The translations under genes were made by a program, and so were the position numbers. The notes beneath the pieces were generated by a model, which saw only the letters and a program-made list of their open reading frames with translations, did no database searches and had not been told where the DNA came from. Positions 46,230 through 53,972 of a stretch of 64,000 nt of DNA are shown piece by piece; position 1 is the first letter of the stretch, and each line of letters opens with the position of its first letter. The DNA comes from Clostridium sp. Marseille-Q2269 (GTDB taxonomy: Bacteria > Bacillota > Clostridia > Clostridiales > Clostridiaceae): the NCBI RefSeq assembly GCF_943736985.1, contig NZ_CALSFS010000010.1, positions 62,001 through 126,000 of the forward strand, given 5' to 3'.

Positions 46230-48518
46230 TTAATCATTACAGGTTCTTGCCATAATTTCTCTTTGAACATCATCTTCCAAATTAACAAATCTTGCACTAA
46301 AGCCACCTACACGAACTGTCAAGTTTTTATATGCTTCTGGATTTTTATATGCTGCTTCTAATTCTTCTTTTCCTACAACATTTATCATTAATTGGGGTCC
46401 GCCTTTTTTAAAGTAGGTAGAAAATAGAATCTTTATTTTATCTTTTTCTTTATTAAACATTTTTTTAGAAAATTTAATATTTTGTACACTTCCTCCATGA
46501 ATATCTGCTCTTATTTTAGCTAATGAGTTTAACATTGCAGTTGGGCCATTTATATCAGCTCCACTTTGTGGATTATTAGCATTACTCATATATAAACCAG
46601 CTATTCTTCCATCTGGTGATGATGCTGTAGCTCTCCCCCATTCTGTATTAACTTGATTATTTATTACAACTACTAGCCAACTATCCAATCCAACTTTAGG
46701 AGCTTGTTTAGCTACTTCATTACAAGTAAATTCATGAAGTTCCACTGCTAATGAATCTACATAGTCATCATCATTTCCAAATTTAGGGCACTCTTTCATT
46801 TCTTCTTGAACATCTTCAAATCCATCAAAATCTTTTGATAGTATTTCTTGAATTTCAGTTAATGTGTATTTTTTATCATCAAATACTAATTTTTTAATTG
46901 CTGCTAATGAATCTGCAGTACTCATATTACCATACATTTCATTTGTACCACCTAGATGTTTTACACCACCATTTAAAACCATTTTACCTCTACCTATACA
47001 ATCATCTATTAAAATACTAGTATATATAAATCCTACCTTTCTATTCATAACCTTATAGGAATGTGCATGAGCTTCTGCTGTTAATTCAATATAGTATGTT
47101 AATAGCTTTTTATATTCGTTGAAGAATTCATCAAAACTTTTAATGTGCTCCATTTTCTTTAATTTAAGTTCACCATATTTATATTTATAATTCCACTGAT
47201 CCACACCATCATGTATAAATATTGTTAAAGCTTTCAATAAATTAATGCATGCATTTGGTGTACCTACTCCTTGGCCTGAAAGTACAAATTCTCCACAACC
47301 AAAAGGAACATATTGTTCTGCTGTTCTTTCATCTACATGCATTGTTTTCATAACAGCAGGAACATTTACATCATCATTATAAATAATAGGATAAGTTGTT
47401 CCTTCACCTATAGAATTAAGAGCTATATCATATATTGCAGGATCCATTCCTTTATAAATTCTTAATGTAAATTGTGGTTCTACTAATTTTGCTCTTTTTG
47501 TAGCTTCTATAGCTAGTCTGCAAAAAACATCTGCATTTTTAGGATTTCTTCTTCCTCTGCCTCCAACAATAACCCTACCATTTACATTTGTTCTTTTAAC
47601 TTCTATCAATCTCCATTGAGACTCTATATATTCAATTGCTTCTTCTTCTGTAATTATTTTATTTTCCAAATCATGAACTAAATAATCTCCTAAATAGTCA
47701 TCCATTCTACCATAATTAACTACACCGGATACTGATGAATATAACCAAGCTAGTTGCATTGCAGAAATAAAAGAATTTGGTTTATCATTTTCAATTGTTT
47801 TAAGAGCTTTTAACAACTTCTCCATTTGATTTTTTCTTTTAGGAGAAAGACTTTCTTTTTGAAGCTTAACTTCAACCTCTCTTATGTGATGCGTAACTAC
47901 ATTTTGCAAAAGCTCTAATGCTTCAATCATAACCTGATATTCTTCTGTTGAATTAGGATTTATTTTTCTTTTTGAATTTATCAAATCTTTTAATCCATTT
48001 ATTCCATTTTCAAGTAATAAATTATAATTTAAATACATACCACTAAAACGTGCAGTAATAATTGCTGGAAATAATACATCAACAAAACGCCCTAATACGT
48101 TTTCTTTTAGTCGTTCTCTATAAAAAACCTCTCTTGTATCATTTTCTTTCCAATATTCTTTTAAATAATCAATATCTTTTTTATACTTATCTCCAAGCTT
48201 TTCAAGTAATGAATCTAATTTTTCTAATCTACAATAATGCCCTGGTCCTCCAACAGATGTAACACTTCCAAAACCAATTAGTAATGCATCTAATCTACCT
48301 AAAATTAAATCATCTTCATACATTGGTCTAAACACTTTTGGGAAAAGTACTTTTAAACACTCTATTTCTCTTTTTAATTTTTCTTCATCTGTATATTTGC
48401 TGTGTACTCTTGTATACTCTAGCATAGTTTTTAATTGTTCTAATTCATTCATATATAAAGGTTCTTTTGGTGCTACTGCTACATTGGTGTCATTTTTTCT
48501 TAATTCTCTTATTACCAT
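46230..48518 (-). CDS. Glycyl radical enzyme of unassigned specificity (GCGE active site)
   Basis: 762 residues, intact. The thiyl-radical site is YVPFGCGEFVLSGQG (Cys408, Glu410) and the glycyl-radical loop is TVRVGGFSARF (Gly739). Single Cys-x-Glu marks a dehydratase/lyase/decarboxylase-type enzyme rather than pyruvate formate-lyase, which has Cys-Cys. GCGE differs from the GCVE of the paralogue at 12999 and of most known C-O lyases, so substrate cannot be assigned. A PTS permease and PRD regulator lie upstream and a sugar dehydrogenase downstream, pointing to a phosphorylated sugar or polyol. AGGAGGGTGTATTT precedes the ATG. The protein must work anaerobically in the cytoplasm. Confidence 0.93.
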   Translation of the reverse strand: MVIRELRKNDTNVAVAPKEPLYMNELEQLKTMLEYTRVHSKYTDEEKLKREIECLKVLFPKVFRPMYEDDLILGRLDALLIGFGSVTSVGGPGHYCRLEKLDSLLEKLGDKYKKDIDYLKEYWKENDTREVFYRERLKENVLGRFVDVLFPAIITARFSGMYLNYNLLLENGINGLKDLINSKRKINPNSTEEYQVMIEALELLQNVVTHHIREVEVKLQKESLSPKRKNQMEKLLKALKTIENDKPNSFISAMQLAWLYSSVSGVVNYGRMDDYLGDYLVHDLENKIITEEEAIEYIESQWRLIEVKRTNVNGRVIVGGRGRRNPKNADVFCRLAIEATKRAKLVEPQFTLRIYKGMDPAIYDIALNSIGEGTTYPIIYNDDVNVPAVMKTMHVDERTAEQYVPFGCGEFVLSGQGVGTPNACINLLKALTIFIHDGVDQWNYKYKYGELKLKKMEHIKSFDEFFNEYKKLLTYYIELTAEAHAHSYKVMNRKVGFIYTSILIDDCIGRGKMVLNGGVKHLGGTNEMYGNMSTADSLAAIKKLVFDDKKYTLTEIQEILSKDFDGFEDVQEEMKECPKFGNDDDYVDSLAVELHEFTCNEVAKQAPKVGLDSWLVVVINNQVNTEWGRATASSPDGRIAGLYMSNANNPQSGADINGPTAMLNSLAKIRADIHGGSVQNIKFSKKMFNKEKDKIKILFSTYFKKGGPQLMINVVGKEELEAAYKNPEAYKNLTVRVGGFSARFVNLEDDVQREIMARTCND

Positions 48519-48555
48519 AAATACACCCTCCTAAATATTTATCATATTATGATAT

Positions 48556-48650
48556 ACTTATAATTACAAGTTTTATAAAGCCGTATACTTTATTATATCA
48601 TTTATATATAAATCATTGAATTTCAATAATTATGAATTGTAATTACAAGT
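48556..48650 (-). promoter_or_regulatory. Promoter of the glycyl-radical operon flanked by two palindromes
   Basis: ACTTATAATTACAAGT (48556-48571) lies between the start codon and a TATAAT box (minus strand, 48592-48597). AATTGTAATTACAAGT (48635-48650) lies upstream of the -35 region (which is weak, near 48615). The two 16-mers are near-perfect palindromes of one consensus and are about 79 bases apart, an arrangement suited to a looping repressor. The same motif sits at 52712-52727. Confidence 0.7.
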
Positions 48651-48817
48651 TAATTTTATATCTTATTTTCATATGAGTCAAGTTAAATTTAAATGAACTA
48701 TGGAATAGTTATATTATTTATAATTTTGTTAAAAATTACTTTGATTTTTTAATAATTATAAATTTAAATTACGTTATAACTTATAACGTTAATATTAAAT
48801 CATTATATAACCATATA

Positions 48818-48853
48818 AAAACAGCAACCTAATTTTTATTAGATTGCTGTTTT
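48818..48853 (-). terminator. Terminator after the PTS gene
   Basis: Sixteen-base arms around AACAGCAACC/GATTGCTGTT (one mismatch) with a T-rich loop, immediately after the PTS stop. It separates the PTS unit from the radical-enzyme unit, which therefore needs its own promoter. Confidence 0.75.
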
Positions 48854-48856
48854 ATA

Positions 48857-50761
48857 TTATGCTGCTGAGATAGATTTTTTTCTTCTTTTATTGAGTAATT
48901 TTTTCATAAATATTGTTGCAAATCCAGTTACAAGAGAACCTGCCAACATTGCTAACAATGCTAATAATGGTTTATTTATAGCTCCAAATAATACAACTAT
49001 TGGGCCACCATGAGCTACGTTATTTCTAATTCCGAATAAAAAACCTAAAACGCACGCTACTACACTACCTAACATATTAGAAGGTATTATAGCTAAAGGA
49101 TCACTAGCTGCAAAAGGTATAGCCCCTTCTGAAATACCAACAAGTCCCATTGCTAAAGCTGCTTTACCATTAGCTACTTCTTCTTCATTAAACAACTTCA
49201 TTTTTTTACCTATGAAAGTTGCTATTGCCATACCAATTGGTGCTACTGGAATAGCACAAGCTTGTGCTCCCATGAATTGAGTTTGTCCATTAGCAATTAA
49301 CCCTACACTAAACATAAATGCTACTTTACCAAAAGGTCCGCCCATATCAAATCCTTGCATCAAACCTATAACAATACCAATAACAACAAGACTTCCTGAA
49401 GATAGAGATTGTAGCATTCTAACTAAAGAATCCATTAATGAAGCTATTGGTGCACCTATAACTAATATAAATATTGCAGATATAGTTAATGAACCAAGAA
49501 TAGGTATTATCATAATTGGAACTAAAGGCTCCATCATCTTAGGGAATTTCCATGATTTAATCCATTTAACAAGATATCCAGCAATAATTCCTGCTATAAT
49601 AGCTCCTATAAACCCAGTACCTGAAGCTGCATGATAAAAAGAACCATCATTAGCTATCCATCCGCCTATCATACCTGGTGCTAATGCCGCTCTGTCTCCA
49701 ATTCCATAAGAAATATAACCAGCAAGTATAGGTATCATAAGTTTAAATCCTACTGTACCAACATTAAGTATTTGGTTCCAAAAACTATCTTTCGGTATCT
49801 GAAGACCATTTGGAGTAGGCTTACCACCTACAGCAAGAGAGATTGCAATTAATAATCCTCCTATTACTACGAATGGTATCATATATGAAACACCATTCAT
49901 CAAATATTTATATAGTCCTGTTTTTTCTTTTGAAGAACTATTTGAAGATGTTTTTTTATTATTAGATGCGTATATAGGTATATTACCATTTAAAGCCTCA
50001 TCTATAAGTTCCTTAGGTCTATCTATAGCTTCTTTTACATTTACAAATATAACTTTTTTTCCATTAAATCTATCTAATTCAACTTGCTTATCACAAGCTA
50101 CAATAATAGCCTCAGCTTTATCAATTTCAGCTTTTGTAGGTACATTTTCAACTCCTACAGACCCATTTGTTTCTACTTTTATATCCACTCCAACTTCATC
50201 TGCATATTTCTTTAAAGCCTTTGCTGCAAGATAAGTATGAGCAATACCTACAGGACAACCTGTAACACCTATTAAAAATCTTCCATCTTTCTTCTTTTCA
50301 TTAGACTCTTTTTCCTCTTCTTTAAAAAGATTAAGAACTTCCTTTGCACTGTTAGCTTTCAACAAAGCTTGTTTAAATGAAGCATCAAGTAATCTTGAAG
50401 TTATTTCAGACAATGTTTTTACATGTAAATCACTAGAATTATCTGGCATAGCTATTAAAAAGAATACTTTAGATTTCTCTCCATCTAAAGAGTTACAATC
50501 TATACCTTTTTTACTTATCCCTATAGCAATGGAAGCTTGTTTTACATTGCTTGATTTAGCATGTGGCATTACTACACCATCTTCAAAAGCCGTAGACATT
50601 TGACTTTCTCTTTCTAATACATCATTTACAAAAAGCTTTACATTTGTAATCTTATCATTTTCATATAAAAGTTCTGAAAGTTCTTTTATAGCTTCTTCTT
50701 TTGTGTTTCCCTTTAAAGAAACTTTAATTAAATTTATATTTATCATATCATTAAAATTCAT
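48857..50761 (-). CDS. Fructose-family PTS permease, EIIABC
   Basis: 634 residues that import and phosphorylate a sugar or polyol. EIIA (about 1-150) has the phospho-His in VVMPHAKS (His67). EIIB (about 160-260) has the phospho-Cys in GVTGCPVGIAHTYLAA (Cys169). EIIC (about 285-625) has eight or more membrane segments, with GxxIxxISEGAIPFAASDP, a family hallmark. The family includes fructose, mannosylglycerate and Frw-type permeases, so fructose is not implied. It lies four bases after the PRD regulator and upstream of the glycyl-radical enzyme. AGGTGATATA precedes the ATG. Confidence 0.9.
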   Translation of the reverse strand: MNFNDMININLIKVSLKGNTKEEAIKELSELLYENDKITNVKLFVNDVLERESQMSTAFEDGVVMPHAKSSNVKQASIAIGISKKGIDCNSLDGEKSKVFFLIAMPDNSSDLHVKTLSEITSRLLDASFKQALLKANSAKEVLNLFKEEEKESNEKKKDGRFLIGVTGCPVGIAHTYLAAKALKKYADEVGVDIKVETNGSVGVENVPTKAEIDKAEAIIVACDKQVELDRFNGKKVIFVNVKEAIDRPKELIDEALNGNIPIYASNNKKTSSNSSSKEKTGLYKYLMNGVSYMIPFVVIGGLLIAISLAVGGKPTPNGLQIPKDSFWNQILNVGTVGFKLMIPILAGYISYGIGDRAALAPGMIGGWIANDGSFYHAASGTGFIGAIIAGIIAGYLVKWIKSWKFPKMMEPLVPIMIIPILGSLTISAIFILVIGAPIASLMDSLVRMLQSLSSGSLVVIGIVIGLMQGFDMGGPFGKVAFMFSVGLIANGQTQFMGAQACAIPVAPIGMAIATFIGKKMKLFNEEEVANGKAALAMGLVGISEGAIPFAASDPLAIIPSNMLGSVVACVLGFLFGIRNNVAHGGPIVVLFGAINKPLLALLAMLAGSLVTGFATIFMKKLLNKRRKKSISAA

Positions 50762-50765
50762 TATA

Positions 50766-52697
50766 TCACCTCTTAGATTTAATAAGTTTCATAAAGTTTT
50801 CAAAACAATCTGCCTTTACTAATTCCAATACTCCTTTTTTATCATCTAATATTGAAAAAAGTGTATCAAATATATTTGTAAAATCTTCATCTGTCATTTT
50901 TTCAAGGGCTAATAAAAGTACAATTTGAACCATATTCTCACCCCATTGAATAGGTTTCTCTAATATCCCTATAGCAATCTTTGAATCAATAACGTTTTCA
51001 AACAATGCATGAGGTATAGCTACTAAATTACTAATAGATGTGGATGATATTTGTTCTCTTTCTATAACTGATTGTAAAAATTCTTCTGTAACACAATTTT
51101 TATCGTTTAGTAATTTACTTAATATTTTTATGACTTCAAACTTATCCTTAGTTTTTATTCCTTTAATATATAAATCCTTGTGGAACAAATCATACAATTT
51201 AATTTTTTCACTTACTTTTTCTGAGTCTTCTATAACATCTCTTATTTTTTGTAAATCTTTTTTCCCTAATAAAGAACTAACATATATAACAGGAACATTA
51301 TTAACCTTAATAGGTATAGTACTTAATATTAAGTCCGGTTTTTTTAATAATACTTCTTCAATTTTATAAGATGGATGTATACCCGTTATAATAATATTAG
51401 GAAATGTATTTCTTATTTTAGAAGCTAATAACTGTGCTGTACCTATCCCTGTAGAGCAAATTATAGCTACCTTTTTAATTGTTTTTTTCCCTATATCCTT
51501 TTTTCTTTCAAGAGAAGCTCCTATATGCATTGCTATATATCCTATTTCATCTTCATTAATCTTTAGATTAATATTATGCTCTAATACTTTGCTAGCAACA
51601 ACACCCATTTCAAAGGCACGAGGATATTCTTCTTTTATTTCATTTAATAATGGATTTCTTAAATTCATATTATACTTCACTCTATTAACGGCAGGCTTTA
51701 AATGTAAAACTAATCCATAAATTAATTTTTCGTCTTTTGAAAAATTAATTTTGTATACTTCCTCTAATTTTGTTAACATGTCATATATAATTTTAAGTAA
51801 ATTACTTCCTATAACAGCTTCTAGTTCTTCCATATTAAGCTCTTCATCTTTTAATGCTTTAATTCCAAGTAAATGTATTGTGATATATGCTTTCTCTCCA
51901 TGGGGTATACTGATACAAAACTCTTTTTCTAAAGTATTTACAATTTTCTCTGCCATTTCATATTCTTTTTTACCCTTTAGATTTGTAATTTCAGTTGGAG
52001 GTAAGCTAATATCTTTTCCTTCTTTAATTCTTTTAATTGCTATTGCAATGTGTATTATTAAATTATTAAAAGCAACATCAGATAACTTTAACGAAGTTAT
52101 TTCGTCCATATCCAGTATAATATTTCTTATTTTATCAACATTCATATTTAAAATATCTTCTATATATTTTGTATCACAAATACTCATAAAGTAATCTGAT
52201 ATAGAATATCTAAACTGCATTTCATCCCCATGTATTTTTATGCCATAATTAGGTCTTTTAATTAATTCTAAATTATTCTTTTTAACCCACTTCTCAACTT
52301 TATCAATATCGTTGTCCACAGTTGATTTACTTACATATAACTCATTGGACAATTGTTCCAAAGTTATAAATTTGCTAGTATCTAAAAGTCTTTTTATTAT
52401 ATAAAAAACTCTGTCTTCTGGAAGTATTGCTATATTGTCTTTTGTCCCTTCAGTATATTTTTTTAATACTTTGAAAGTGTTGTTATTATATGGATTAACA
52501 CTATATCCAATTCTAGGTGTAGATGTAATTTCTATTTCTTCTGTCTTTAATTCCTTATTTAATAGTTTTATATCATTCCGTATAGTCCTTGAAGATACTC
52601 CAACTACTTTTGATAAATACTCTCCTGTAATGGGCCCATTACATTCTATAAATTCACTTATTATTTTCTTTTTGCGCGCATCATAACTCAAATTCAT
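50766..52697 (-). CDS. PRD-containing PTS-regulated transcriptional activator (MtlR/LicR-type)
   Basis: About 643 residues. It has an N-terminal HTH pair (ITGEYLSKVVGVSSRTIRNDIKLLNKEL and FITLEQLSNELYVSKSTVDNDIDKVEKW) and two PTS-regulation domains (about 170-390). An EIIB-like domain follows with Cys in VAIICSTGIGTAQLLASKI, and an EIIA-like domain has His in VAIPHALFEN. Phosphorylation by HPr and the partner PTS tunes such activators. ATG at 52697 is chosen (GAGAGGTGAG upstream) over an ATG at 52730 with no ribosome site. The gene is co-transcribed with the PTS gene. Confidence 0.9.
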   Translation of the reverse strand: MNLSYDARKKKIISEFIECNGPITGEYLSKVVGVSSRTIRNDIKLLNKELKTEEIEITSTPRIGYSVNPYNNNTFKVLKKYTEGTKDNIAILPEDRVFYIIKRLLDTSKFITLEQLSNELYVSKSTVDNDIDKVEKWVKKNNLELIKRPNYGIKIHGDEMQFRYSISDYFMSICDTKYIEDILNMNVDKIRNIILDMDEITSLKLSDVAFNNLIIHIAIAIKRIKEGKDISLPPTEITNLKGKKEYEMAEKIVNTLEKEFCISIPHGEKAYITIHLLGIKALKDEELNMEELEAVIGSNLLKIIYDMLTKLEEVYKINFSKDEKLIYGLVLHLKPAVNRVKYNMNLRNPLLNEIKEEYPRAFEMGVVASKVLEHNINLKINEDEIGYIAMHIGASLERKKDIGKKTIKKVAIICSTGIGTAQLLASKIRNTFPNIIITGIHPSYKIEEVLLKKPDLILSTIPIKVNNVPVIYVSSLLGKKDLQKIRDVIEDSEKVSEKIKLYDLFHKDLYIKGIKTKDKFEVIKILSKLLNDKNCVTEEFLQSVIEREQISSTSISNLVAIPHALFENVIDSKIAIGILEKPIQWGENMVQIVLLLALEKMTDEDFTNIFDTLFSILDDKKGVLELVKADCFENFMKLIKSKR

Positions 52698-52711
52698 CTC
52701 ACCTCTCTTGT

Positions 52712-52780
52712 ACTTGTAATTATAAGTCATGTACTATGACAATGCAATTCAACAATTTTCCGCATATATTGCGGAAAATT
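52712..52780 (-). promoter_or_regulatory. Promoter, operator and upstream palindrome of the regulator-PTS unit
   Basis: On the minus strand TTGCAT (52742-52747), 17 bases and TATAAT (52719-52724) form a strong sigma-A promoter. The -10 lies inside ACTTATAATTACAAGT (52712-52727), identical to the copy at 48556. Just upstream, AATTTTCCGCA and TGCGGAAAATT (52754-52764, 52770-52780) form an 11-base palindrome, a candidate site for the PRD activator itself. Confidence 0.75.
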
Positions 52781-52889
52781 TATTAAGGGAGTTTTAATGA
52801 GAACTCAAATGTATTTTAATTAAATCAATTCATAATTTTCATGATAAATATAACTTTTTAAAAAATTACTTAATATTTAGCAAATTAAA

Positions 52890-52929
52890 ATAACTAGATA
52901 TTAGTATTCCAATACTAATATCTAGTTAT
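52890..52929 (-). terminator. Terminator of the PhlG-like gene
   Basis: Perfect 19-base arms with a two-base centre (52890-52908, 52911-52929). It lies about 95 bases after the minus-strand gene ending at 53025. The rest of 52780-53024 is AT-rich. Confidence 0.75.
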
Positions 52930-53024
52930 TCAGTGTATTATAAAACATATTTTAAAACAGTATAAAATTTTATGTTATATTTTCAAAATAGATTTAATTT
53001 TATTTTTTCATATTATTTTAAAAT

Positions 53025-53804
53025 TTATTCCTTGTGCTTTTCTTCTTCATAAACAGAAGGTAATATTTTTGCTAAGTTGCTATATTCTTTAATATTATGA
53101 AGAAGCAACCTCTTTGCTACTTCTAATGGCACCTTATCACCTTCTGGTAAAATCTTAACTGGTTTTTTATCTACAATATTATATCCAATCCAAAATCTTG
53201 AACGAAGTTCTATTCCATGTTCTACTGATCTTATTGAATGACACATAACTGCATCATCCCCATTTCCTGAAACTATTGACAAAACATTAGATTGTTTTAA
53301 AAGTTTCATATCAAATCCCATATCTTCTGGAGACATAAAGTTTATATAAATAGTCCTTGATCCAAATCCTGTATCCTCATCAACAGTGTGAGTGACTCCC
53401 CATATTCTTTCTTCCATAGGAATGTTTTTATTCAATAGCCTTTCCCGTTTTGTAGTTTTAATTCCAAAATGATCTTCTCTATTCCATATTTTATATCTTA
53501 ATGGTTCTAATCCATGCCAAGCAAACCACCAATCAAACATTTCTTTAGTAACTTTGGGCATTTTTATAATATTAGAAACAAATCCAGTACCATTATCCAT
53601 TACACAATAACCTACTTCAGCATCAAGGTATCCTATGTTTAATAATTCATCCTTATTTTCTATAGTTAGTGCTTCCTGTGATTTTATTGGTCCTTCCATG
53701 ATTTTTTCTAGTGAATCTTTTGGCTGTTTTGCCATTTCCATATAATAATATTTAGAATAGCTAATATTCTTTTCATAATCTTCTAACTCTTTTATATATG
53801 ACAT
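53025..53804 (-). CDS. PhlG/phloretin-hydrolase-like C-C hydrolase
   Basis: 259 residues resembling the 2,4-diacetylphloroglucinol hydrolase (PhlG, DAPG hydrolase) family, zinc enzymes that cleave a carbon-carbon bond next to a phloroglucinol ring. Phloretin hydrolase of gut flavonoid degraders belongs to the same family. Visible motifs are WWFAWHGLEPLRYKIWNREDH (about 92-112), a zinc-ligand type HTVDED and the C-terminal HxxxE (His236, Glu240). It lies downstream, on the same strand, of two reductase genes and shares their direction. GGGGGAATAAGT precedes the ATG. The true substrate is not known. Confidence 0.82.
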   Translation of the reverse strand: MSYIKELEDYEKNISYSKYYYMEMAKQPKDSLEKIMEGPIKSQEALTIENKDELLNIGYLDAEVGYCVMDNGTGFVSNIIKMPKVTKEMFDWWFAWHGLEPLRYKIWNREDHFGIKTTKRERLLNKNIPMEERIWGVTHTVDEDTGFGSRTIYINFMSPEDMGFDMKLLKQSNVLSIVSGNGDDAVMCHSIRSVEHGIELRSRFWIGYNIVDKKPVKILPEGDKVPLEVAKRLLLHNIKEYSNLAKILPSVYEEEKHKE

Positions 53805-53972
53805 ACTTATTCCCCCATTATTTATTTTTACATATATTGTTTGTTCATTGATTTTAATAATTATAATATTCTATAATTATTTCAAACTGCAAAATCTTAA
53901 TTATTTTAGGATTAATTATATTAACACAGTAAATACTTATAAAACAGTTTGTCAATAATATGTAAATAAATA

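Noticed and set aside
46230-48518. Annotating the second glycyl-radical enzyme as pyruvate formate-lyase
   Set aside because: Pyruvate formate-lyase needs adjacent cysteines; here the site is Gly-Cys-Gly-Glu.
48857-50761. Calling the PTS a fructose permease and the locus a fructose operon
   Set aside because: The EIIABC family includes Frw and mannosylglycerate permeases, and there is no 1-phosphofructokinase; the glycyl-radical neighbours argue against simple fructose use.
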